The notes under the pieces: generated by a model
The model's input: only the letters and a program-made list of their open reading frames with translations
Database searches by the model: none
Told to the model about the DNA's origin: nothing
Translations under genes and position numbers: made by a program
Shown here: positions 1 through 6,743 of the stretch, one piece after another
How positions within the stretch are numbered: position 1 is the first letter of the stretch
Layout of the letters: every line of letters begins with the position of its first letter
Origin: Chitinophagaceae bacterium
GTDB taxonomy: Bacteria; Bacteroidota; Bacteroidia; Chitinophagales; Chitinophagaceae
NCBI GenBank assembly: GCA_023251285.1
Contig: JAHEZB010000042.1
Location: 1-9,714 of the forward strand
DNA length: 9,714 nt
Reading direction: 5' to 3'

Positions 1-1
1 A

Positions 2-3000
2 TCTTTCAAAAAGCGCGTGGAACTCTCCAGGGAATTACTTGGCTTTTCCAAAGACGATTCTACCTCGTTTACAAAGGAAACGCAACATCCCCTGCGTGTT
101 GCTGCGCAAACGAGCGTAGGATTAGGAACTGGTACTATTTCAGGAACCGTAAAAAACCACAGTGGTCAGCCGGTACAAGGGGCATTGCTGAGACTAAGGC
201 TGTTGGTCCCGCAGAATACCGATGCAACCGTTGATGACGACAACGATATTATTCAATTTAAGGATGGGGTCCGTAAAATGCTTTACCGCGACTCGGCAAA
301 AAAACTGCAACTGCTCTCGTTCAATGCATATGCCCGTACCGATGCCTCCGGAAACTTTTCGTTTTCAGGCCTGCCAGTAAACAAATCTTTTGACATAATT
401 CCTCTTCAGCCTGGTTATGAATTCGGCCCTTCTAAGGGAGTTGAAAAACTTAAGGGCAGCGCTGTGTTTCATTTTGTGCAGTCGCCGCAAACTTTGAAAC
501 TTTTTTCCACACAGGATTTTAATAACCTGAAAAAAGAAAAGGCATTTATTGTGAGGACACCGGAAGAGGTGACTTACTGGTTTCGCATCATCGTAATTAC
601 ATTTTTTGCTTCCTTCCTCTTGCTGCATCTCATTTTGACCATTCGTTCACCGCGCGCCGACCAGTTGTTGTTGCCAGTTGTAATGATCCTCACCGGCCTT
701 TCGTTTATAGCATTATTTAGTCTGCAGGACCCTTTACGGGACCGCTTCCTTGTGAAGAGCACCTTTATTTATTTCTGCATTGGAATGTGTGCGATAGCGG
801 CTTTCCAGTTTATCAACCTGAAAAAGTTTACACCTGATTCGGGATTCTTTCGGATGTTTATTTTTAAAAATGAAAAGAGGGCCGCTAATGGCTGGCCGTG
901 GGCACTGGCGGCGATGGGATTGCTATGCCTTGACATTCTCTTTGGTACGGGTCCGGAGGGTAGCGGCGTTAAAGTAAACCTGTTAGGATTTCAGCCGAGC
1001 GAGGTAGTAAAATATATGGTGATCCTTTTCCTCGCCGGATTCTTCGCAGTCAATGAAAAGTTCATCTCAGAATATCCTTCCTTTGGAAAGCGGTTATCAT
1101 TTTTTGTTTGGGCTGTCATCGCCATTGTTGCTACTATTTTGCTGTTCCTCGTAATAGGCGACCTGGGCCCCGCAATCATTTGCTGTTTCACTTTCATTAT
1201 ACTCTTCTCTTTTTCACGTGGAGATTTTATGCAGGTTGTTGCTACCATGCTCCTATATGCGCTTACCCTTTGGATCTTTAAAAATGTGTGGATAGCCACT
1301 GCGGTTACAGTGGGAGCGCTGATTCTTTTTATGCTGCTTGGCAAAAAGAGATTAAGTGAATCATCTATAATGGCGCTGGTAGTAGTAAGCGGGTTCCTGT
1401 TGCTCGACCAGGTACCGGTATTGGCCAAAATAATACCGGGTCCCATACACAGGCTGGTAGACCGGAAGGCGATTTGGTCTGACCCATGGAATAACCAGGT
1501 GTATGGTGGCGACCAGGTGGCCAATGGGATCTGGGCGATCTCTACCGGGGGCGTCACAGGCCAGGGTGCGGGTGAGGGTTTCGGCAAAACGATCCCTGAA
1601 GCTCATACCGACATGATTCTTCCTGCCATTGGCGAAGAATTCGGATGGGCAGGAATTACGTGCATCTTTATTTTATTTCTCGTGCTGCTGCATCGCTCTA
1701 TTATCATTGGAAGACAGGCGGGATCACCCTTTTTATTTTACCTGTGCGCAGGTGCGGGCATCGGCTTATTTGTTCAATTTCTCCTGATCGCAGGAGGTTC
1801 TACCGGTGCCCTGCCACTGTCGGGAGTTGCCTTGCCTTTTACCAGCTACGGCGGTACATCCCTTTTATGTAGTATGGTGGCAATAGGTTTTTTACTGAGT
1901 GCCTCCCGTTTAAAGGGAACGCAAGCGCAGATGAATTATATTTCCGGCAGGCAAGATAAAAACCTCGTTCCGGCATTGCTTGCTGCCTGTGCAGCCATTG
2001 TGCTGCTTATTGTTAACGTGTCCGGCTATACGCTCAATAGGAAAAAATGGATTGTAGAACCGGCGCTGGTGGCAGACCGCAGTGGTGTACGGATGTACAG
2101 CTACAATCCAAGGATCAGCATCTTAATGAACAGGCTGCAGGCAGGAAATATTTACGACAGGAAGGGCAGGTTGCTTGCCTCCAGTGATTTGAACTTAGTG
2201 CAGCGGCAGAAAGATTCGTTGCTGGCTCTTGGTTTACCGCCTGAAAACCTTAAGTCCCTTTCTTATAAAAGACAAGACCGGTATTATCCGTTTGGCGAGT
2301 ACACGTTTTTCTGGACGGGTGATGCCAATACAGGCGTGTTCTCCGGCGGAAATAACGGCTATTTTGCCGAATACGCTCACGCCGCCGAACTCAGGGGTTT
2401 CCCTGCGCCAATTGCAAAATACGCAGTGAGCGCCGATCGCTACCGGGAAGAAAAATTCTTACCCGTATCCGGTACCGAGATGACAGTAGCTAAAAGAGAT
2501 TTCAGCGCCCTTGCTGATTTACTCGCTTCCGGTATTAACAGTGACCAGGTTGCTGAATTTAAAAAGCGTAACAGGAACATCACCCTCAGCATGGATGCAG
2601 CGTTGCAGACCAGGATCGAGCTGGCGCTACAGGCCGATGATCGCGTAAACCGGAAAGAAGTTTCAGTAGTGGTCATGAAAGACAACACGGGTGATGTGCT
2701 GGCCTCAGCCTGCTGGCCACTGCCGCCGGTAAATGATTGGGATAAGCTTACACTCTCTCAAAATGCGCTCAACAGGTTGCCTGGCTGGAATGTAAACACC
2801 GACCTTGGATTTACGCATGCGACTCAGCCAGGCTCTACAGCAAAGCTGGTTACTGCCCTGGCTGCGTTTAATAAACTGGGTGTGGCTGCGGCCAAAAAAA
2901 CAATAAGAGTCTATCCAAAAGATCTGATAAGGGTGACCGGACCCGAACCGGACGAAGCGGGTCTTATCAATATTGAGAAAGGACTCGTAAAATCAAACAA

Positions 3001-3766
3001 CTCGTTCTTCATACGGCTGGCCAATGAAGATCAGTTGCAGGAGCAAATGGTAAACCTGTACATGCAATCGGGCATGTTCCTGGGAGGTGTTGGCGGCTAC
3101 TATTTTGAAAATGATAACAGCAATACCGCTCAACAGGAAAAGTGGAGAAAGTATTGGCGGGAAACGCAATTTAAAAGTTTGCAGCGTTATGATCCGAACA
3201 ACATACGCCGCACAAGGGCGCTTGGCATTTCCGGGATGGCATGGGGGCAGGGCGAGCTGGTGGCCACGCCTGCATCTGTCGCACGCATTGCTTCCGGAAT
3301 TGCCAATAATGGTGTCATGATGCCTTCCCGGTATGTGCTTGATGTAAATGGTCATGCGACGCAACCGAAAGACGGCATTGCCATTGCCGGCGATCCGGTG
3401 TATGCACAAGACCTCACAAAGTATATGAGGGAACAAAGCGCTCCGAAAAAACCGCAATTTGGGATCTTTGTTGCCGGTAAAACAGGAACGCCGGAAAGAA
3501 TCTTAAAAGGCGAAAGCATCAACGACGGATGGTATGTCTTTTTTGCCCCTGCAGCTAACGATACGGGTCACGTTGTGGTGTGTATCCGTATCGAAGGAAC
3601 CAAGGGTTCAAGCGATGCCGTGGCACTCGCCGGCGAACACATCATTCCTTTATTGCTCCAAAGTAATTACATAAAAAGCTTTGATTCATTGCCGAAAGCA
3701 GGATTGCCGCAGGTGGATGATGCAAATGATCTGACCATTCGTCCTGCGGCTCATGTAATACATTAA
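2..3766 (+). CDS. SEDS glycosyltransferase / class B penicillin-binding protein fusion with N-terminal Ig-like domain (5' partial)
   Basis: Predicted bifunctional peptidoglycan synthase of the inner membrane, polymerising lipid II and cross-linking the glycan. Residues are counted from the GTG at 17, but the frame is open to the left edge, so the true start probably lies upstream. Residues ~40-140 look like a carboxypeptidase-regulatory-like beta-sandwich (GTISGTVKNHSGQPVQGA, then a TDASGNFSFSGLP strand pair). About 14 membrane segments lie between ~191 and 672. SEDS motifs are FQPSE (325-329), GDLGP (381-385), PEAHTD with the conserved Asp532, and LPFTSYGG (606-613). The class B PBP pedestal begins at GNIYDRKG (710-717). 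Transpeptidase motifs are STAK (nucleophile Ser940), SNN (993-995) and KTG (1155-1157). RodA/FtsW (~400 aa) and PBP2 (~600-700 aa) are normally separate proteins, so the length fits a fusion. It leads an operon with FHA and kinase genes. Domain calls are confident; physiological role is inferred. Confidence 0.93.
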   Translation, partial: SFKKRVELSRELLGFSKDDSTSFTKETQHPLRVAAQTSVGLGTGTISGTVKNHSGQPVQGALLRLRLLVPQNTDATVDDDNDIIQFKDGVRKMLYRDSAKKLQLLSFNAYARTDASGNFSFSGLPVNKSFDIIPLQPGYEFGPSKGVEKLKGSAVFHFVQSPQTLKLFSTQDFNNLKKEKAFIVRTPEEVTYWFRIIVITFFASFLLLHLILTIRSPRADQLLLPVVMILTGLSFIALFSLQDPLRDRFLVKSTFIYFCIGMCAIAAFQFINLKKFTPDSGFFRMFIFKNEKRAANGWPWALAAMGLLCLDILFGTGPEGSGVKVNLLGFQPSEVVKYMVILFLAGFFAVNEKFISEYPSFGKRLSFFVWAVIAIVATILLFLVIGDLGPAIICCFTFIILFSFSRGDFMQVVATMLLYALTLWIFKNVWIATAVTVGALILFMLLGKKRLSESSIMALVVVSGFLLLDQVPVLAKIIPGPIHRLVDRKAIWSDPWNNQVYGGDQVANGIWAISTGGVTGQGAGEGFGKTIPEAHTDMILPAIGEEFGWAGITCIFILFLVLLHRSIIIGRQAGSPFLFYLCAGAGIGLFVQFLLIAGGSTGALPLSGVALPFTSYGGTSLLCSMVAIGFLLSASRLKGTQAQMNYISGRQDKNLVPALLAACAAIVLLIVNVSGYTLNRKKWIVEPALVADRSGVRMYSYNPRISILMNRLQAGNIYDRKGRLLASSDLNLVQRQKDSLLALGLPPENLKSLSYKRQDRYYPFGEYTFFWTGDANTGVFSGGNNGYFAEYAHAAELRGFPAPIAKYAVSADRYREEKFLPVSGTEMTVAKRDFSALADLLASGINSDQVAEFKKRNRNITLSMDAALQTRIELALQADDRVNRKEVSVVVMKDNTGDVLASACWPLPPVNDWDKLTLSQNALNRLPGWNVNTDLGFTHATQPGSTAKLVTALAAFNKLGVAAAKKTIRVYPKDLIRVTGPEPDEAGLINIEKGLVKSNNSFFIRLANEDQLQEQMVNLYMQSGMFLGGVGGYYFENDNSNTAQQEKWRKYWRETQFKSLQRYDPNNIRRTRALGISGMAWGQGELVATPASVARIASGIANNGVMMPSRYVLDVNGHATQPKDGIAIAGDPVYAQDLTKYMREQSAPKKPQFGIFVAGKTGTPERILKGESINDGWYVFFAPAANDTGHVVVCIRIEGTKGSSDAVALAGEHIIPLLLQSNYIKSFDSLPKAGLPQVDDANDLTIRPAAHVIH

Positions 3767-3788
3767 CTCATTAAAAAACAACATTGAT

Positions 3789-4556
3789 ATGTTCAACTTA
3801 TCTAAAGAAAAATCGCCTGACGTAAAAAGCATTCGTCATATCCTGTTGCAAAACATCAAGGAGAAACTGCAACGCGTACAGGGAGGTGAAGGGGGAAACA
3901 TTATGGGAATATACCTTTTTATCAATTGCAGTGAATACGACAAACACCTGTATGAGGCTGCCATACATTCCGGCACTCCTGGGAAATTTAAGACAGAAGA
4001 AGTGCAGAAGATCGCCGACGACTATGCCATTAGCTTATCATCTTCATTCAAACTGGAGGTTTCTTTTACCAACCTTTTTCCACCACAATCCGAACTGTTG
4101 AAAGAAATAGACGCGGCGATTTTTATATCCACCAAAAGATCAGGGTTAACCAATAAGCAAAGCAGCGCCTTTATAAAGGTGTTGAACGGGGAAGCAGAAC
4201 AAGATACTTACCTGCTCGATTCCTCCGGTGGAAGGATCAATATCGGCCGCGAATCAAGGGTGCAGGCTGCCGGAAATTATGTAAGAAAAAATACCATTGC
4301 TTTCAGGCCTACCGAACGCAACCGTGCCGTAAGCCGCCAGCATGCACACATTGAATGGGAAGCCGACAGCAATTCATTTTTGATCTTTGCTGACGAAGGT
4401 GGAATACCACCGAATAATAAAGTAAAGGTGCGCACCCCCGAAGGCGTTTTAATAAAAATGCAGGCAATTGAAGTGGGCCACCGCATGCAGGAAGGCGACC
4501 AGGTGATCCTGGGCGATATGGCTGTATTGGAATTCACGTATTCAGGACAAGAGTAA
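3789..4556 (+). CDS. FHA-domain protein with uncharacterised N-terminal domain
   Basis: A 255-residue cytoplasmic protein without signal peptide or membrane segment. The C-terminal ~125 residues form a forkhead-associated domain that binds phosphothreonine peptides: NIGRE (151-155) supplies the Gly-Arg pair, SRQHAH (182-187) the Ser and His that contact phosphate and hold the fold, and Asn209-Asn210 the distal loop residue. The N-terminal ~115 residues match nothing I recognise with certainty. They start with a helix-rich stretch, then IYLFINCSEYD and FKLEVSF strands, loosely recalling the DUF3662-type N-terminus of actinobacterial FhaA, which is only a weak resemblance. The ATG follows the upstream stop by 22 bp behind an A-rich leader lacking a Shine-Dalgarno sequence, and the next gene starts 2 bp after its stop. 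Its likely partner is the phosphorylated neighbouring kinase or the synthase cytoplasmic loops (inference). Confidence 0.9.
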   Translation: MFNLSKEKSPDVKSIRHILLQNIKEKLQRVQGGEGGNIMGIYLFINCSEYDKHLYEAAIHSGTPGKFKTEEVQKIADDYAISLSSSFKLEVSFTNLFPPQSELLKEIDAAIFISTKRSGLTNKQSSAFIKVLNGEAEQDTYLLDSSGGRINIGRESRVQAAGNYVRKNTIAFRPTERNRAVSRQHAHIEWEADSNSFLIFADEGGIPPNNKVKVRTPEGVLIKMQAIEVGHRMQEGDQVILGDMAVLEFTYSGQE

Positions 4557-4558
4557 CT

Positions 4559-6193
4559 ATGTCAAAAATTTTTACCATAGCAGAAGGTTTGGAAAATCTC
4601 GGGGCGCTCAAGTCCGGAGGGCAGGGTTCCGTGTATAAAGCGCGCAAAACCGGCGAGATCATTACGGCGATCAAGATACTTCCCACACCGATCTCAAGCG
4701 AGAACGATGACGACAAACATTTTATTTCTTTCAGCAATGAAGTGCAAAAATTAAAGCGGGTAAATGAAGTTCCCAACCCGAATGTAGTAAGCATCATCGC
4801 ATCGGGAATCACCAGCTCAGGCAATCTTCCTTTTATTGAAATGGAATACATCGAAGGAGCTGACCTCGGTGAATTGCTTCAGCCTCCTTATGACCCGGTT
4901 TTTACAGTGAAAGAAACGCTGAAAGTCGCTGACCACCTGGCCAATGCGCTGGCACATTGCCACCGCGCGAACATCAAGCATGGAGATATCAAAAGCAACA
5001 ATGTAAAGTTCAACCAGCGCACGGGTAACTATGTTCTCCTGGATTTTGGACTCTCTGTGATGTCTGATGAGCAACGGCGCACCAGCGTTCGTTATGCAGG
5101 GGCTATAGAATTCATGGCCCCGGAGCAAAGTACCGGGGAAACGCTTACTGAAACTGATGTGTACAGTTATGGAATTATCCTGTTTGAACTGCTGACCGGC
5201 ACCGTTCCCTTTCCCTTGACCAATAAGGGAGAGATGGCGCGCAACGCAGTAATGCTCGCTCATATGGAGAAGCTCCCGCCGGATATCATTACGCTCCGCC
5301 AAAACGCCCTGCCCGAAGGCTGGAGCGCCGATAAGCAGCAAAGGGAAATGGAGATCCCCGTATGGCTGCTCAGCATGATCTATAAATGCCTGGAAAAAGA
5401 CCCTGCCAAACGGTTTAAGAACGGCTGCGAACTGCTGGAATTTATCCAGCGGGGTACCATCAGCGACGAAAGGAAAAGAGCCATTGATCAGTTTACGGAG
5501 CAATCAGCAAAGCGGAAGGGAGATGAGCCGGAATTGAGAAAAGAAATACTGCTATTGCAAGCGGCTCTTGCCAAAAAGGAAAACCTCGTCAAAGACCTGC
5601 AATATGTGGTTGAAACCCGCGACCGGGAATTGATAGAAGCCCGCGGTTACCTGTCAACAAGGCGTAATGGTGTGTCTAAATCAGTTTTTTTCCTGGTATT
5701 TATCGTCGCCCTTGGACTGGCCGGCTTCGCAGCCTATGATAAATTCTACAAGCCGGCTAAGCATGTTCCCGCAGACACGATAACAACTGTTGACAACAAA
5801 TTACCCGCAGCAACTACCGACGCAGCCAAAACTGATCCCGTTGGCCCGGCTACAGATAACTTAATAAAAAAGCACAAAAAATGGGCTTACAAAAAATCGA
5901 ATACACCGGTTGTGAATGCTAAAAGGCCGGCTAAAAAAAACACACCGGTTACCGGTTCCGGTAAATACCACCGTCGCCAGGAAGAGACCTATGCGATTCT
6001 AAAAGATACCTATTTTTATAACGCTCCCGATACAAGCAAAAGGAGCGATATTTACCTGACGGCTGGTGATGCTACCCTTACGCTGAAGGAGGAAAAGGGC
6101 GACTTCCAATACGCGATCTTCATCGATGGGGATGGAAAGCCTATTAAAGGCTGGCTCCTGAAAAAAGATATTAAGCCGGAAACAGATTACTGA
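4559..6193 (+). CDS. Transmembrane Ser/Thr protein kinase with extracytoplasmic SH3-like domain
   Basis: A 544-residue Hanks-type kinase. The kinase domain (~11-300) has the glycine loop GGQGSV (20-25), ATP lysine K39 in TAIKIL, probable helix-C Glu61, catalytic loop HGDIKSNN (141-148), DFG (162-164), APEQ (187-190) and DVYSYG (200-205). Arg before the catalytic Asp is replaced by Gly, making it a non-RD kinase, but Asp143, Lys145 and Asn148 remain, so it should be active. A charged coiled-coil-like stretch (~318-368) leads to one membrane helix (~375-393). A Thr/Ala/Lys/Pro-rich linker then precedes a ~65-residue SH3b-like domain (~478-540, AILKDTYFYNAP... ending IKGWLLKKDI) expected outside the membrane. 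PASTA repeats, usual in PknB/Stk1-type kinases, are absent. Spacing of 2 bp to the FHA gene implies translational coupling. The last 97 bp lie inside a direct repeat. Confidence 0.94.
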   Translation: MSKIFTIAEGLENLGALKSGGQGSVYKARKTGEIITAIKILPTPISSENDDDKHFISFSNEVQKLKRVNEVPNPNVVSIIASGITSSGNLPFIEMEYIEGADLGELLQPPYDPVFTVKETLKVADHLANALAHCHRANIKHGDIKSNNVKFNQRTGNYVLLDFGLSVMSDEQRRTSVRYAGAIEFMAPEQSTGETLTETDVYSYGIILFELLTGTVPFPLTNKGEMARNAVMLAHMEKLPPDIITLRQNALPEGWSADKQQREMEIPVWLLSMIYKCLEKDPAKRFKNGCELLEFIQRGTISDERKRAIDQFTEQSAKRKGDEPELRKEILLLQAALAKKENLVKDLQYVVETRDRELIEARGYLSTRRNGVSKSVFFLVFIVALGLAGFAAYDKFYKPAKHVPADTITTVDNKLPAATTDAAKTDPVGPATDNLIKKHKKWAYKKSNTPVVNAKRPAKKNTPVTGSGKYHRRQEETYAILKDTYFYNAPDTSKRSDIYLTAGDATLTLKEEKGDFQYAIFIDGDGKPIKGWLLKKDIKPETDY

Positions 6194-6258
6194 TGGGTGT
6201 ATCGACAGTTATTGCTTTTTATTTTGATTGTATAAGAAGAAAAAACACCGGAAGTATA

Positions 6259-6279
6259 GCAAATAAGATTTTTATTTGC
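6259..6279. terminator. AT-rich hairpin between convergent genes, possible bidirectional terminator
   Basis: GCAAATAA (6259-6266) and TTATTTGC (6272-6279) form a perfect 8-bp stem around a 5-base GATTT loop, 66 bp after the kinase stop codon. The stem is weak, with only two G-C pairs, and no clear T tract follows it. Terminator function is a guess from position. The equivalent hairpin in the second repeat copy (6582-6602) has lost one pair, C opposite T, through a G-to-T difference. Confidence 0.35.
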
Positions 6280-6300
6280 CCATTCACAAAAACTCTTCCT

Positions 6301-6416
6301 CTATCTTCCAACCACCAAAATCTGGAAAGTGCCTGGTATCATCTTAGGCCTTGCCTGAGGGTTTTTCGGATCTGCAGGCTCAAAGTTGGCAGTTGGTAAA
6401 AATAAGGTGCCTGTAT
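6301..6416 (-). pseudogene. Orphan 3' fragment of the YncE-like propeller gene
   Basis: The minus strand of this stretch encodes the last 37 residues and TAG stop of the propeller protein (ending QILVVGR), amino-acid identical to the intact gene at 6624-6739. It lacks the rest of the gene, and an in-frame TAA lies just upstream of it on the minus strand, so it cannot be expressed as a meaningful product. Six nucleotide differences from the intact copy all fall at third codon positions and are all synonymous, so this sequence was under coding selection until recently. Confidence 0.9.
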
Positions 6417-6420
6417 TTTA

Positions 6421-6517
6421 GGGCGGCTTCCAATACGCGATCTTCATCGATGGGGATGGAAAGCCTATTAAAGGCTGGCTCCTGAAAAAAGATATTAAGC
6501 CGGAATCAGATTACTGA
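6421..6517 (+). pseudogene. Orphan 3' fragment of the Ser/Thr kinase gene
   Basis: This repeats the last 31 codons and TGA of the kinase gene, that is the end of its SH3-like domain, with two substitutions that change Asp to Gly near the left junction and Thr to Ser three codons before the stop. An in-frame TAG (6419-6421) immediately precedes it and there is no usable start, so it is a remnant. With the other remnant and the duplicated spacer it fills the 430-bp gap between the kinase and propeller genes, where I see no other gene. Confidence 0.88.
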
Positions 6518-6743
6518 TGTTTGTATCGGAAGTTATTGCTTTTTATTTTGATTGTATAAGAAGAAAAAACACGGAAGTATAGCAAATAAGATTTTTATTT
6601 TCCCATTCATAAAAACTCTCTATCTATCTTCCAACAACCAAAATCTGGAAAGTTCCTGGTATCATCTTAGGCCTTGCTTGAGGATTTTTCGGATCGGCAG
6701 GCTCAAAGTTGGCAGTTGGTAAAAACAAGGTGCCTGTATTTTT
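6421..6743. repeat. Direct tandem duplication, copy 2 (about 323 bp)
   Basis: Copy 2 starts with an orphan copy of the kinase 3' end and runs through the spacer into the real 3' end of the minus-strand propeller gene. The repeat unit starts GGGCGRCTTCC in both copies. Homology ends in the T run at 6739-6743, beyond which only the true propeller gene continues. Boundary microhomology is at most a base or two, arguing against recombination between long pre-existing repeats. Confidence 0.95.

Larger units (their letters stand above)
6097..6420. repeat. Direct tandem duplication, copy 1 (324 bp)
   Basis: Copy 1 covers the last 32 codons of the kinase gene plus its stop, the spacer after it, and an orphan copy of the propeller gene's 3' end on the minus strand. 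It abuts copy 2 with no spacer. My hand alignment gives about 17 substitutions, one internal 1-bp gap and a 1-bp difference in a T run at the far end, so about 94-95% identity. No transposase, target-site duplication or terminal inverted repeat is visible, so this is a segmental duplication rather than an insertion sequence. Confidence 0.95.

Noticed and set aside
17..19. GTG at 17 as the start of the synthase gene
   Set aside because: The frame is open to the left edge (codons from position 2) and the gene appears truncated by the window. Nothing upstream, such as a stop or ribosome site, favours this GTG.
991..1587. Long minus-strand frame (198 codons) inside the SEDS region
   Set aside because: It lies wholly opposite a gene with unmistakable SEDS motifs and its own translation shows no recognisable domain; it is an antisense shadow.
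2993..3457. Minus-strand frame of 154 codons opposite the transpeptidase domain
   Set aside because: Shadow of the SNN/KTG-bearing coding strand; no family resemblance.
4817..5503. Minus-strand frame of 228 codons opposite the kinase
   Set aside because: Overlaps the catalytic core of a clear kinase gene and has no domain signal.
6193..6399. Plus-strand 68-codon frame after the kinase stop
   Set aside because: It runs through the duplicated spacer and the antisense of a propeller gene fragment; composition and content do not look like a protein gene.
6097..6743. Insertion sequence or CRISPR-like repeat as the cause of the repeat
   Set aside because: There are only two long contiguous copies made of host gene ends, with no transposase, terminal inverted repeats or regularly spaced short repeats.
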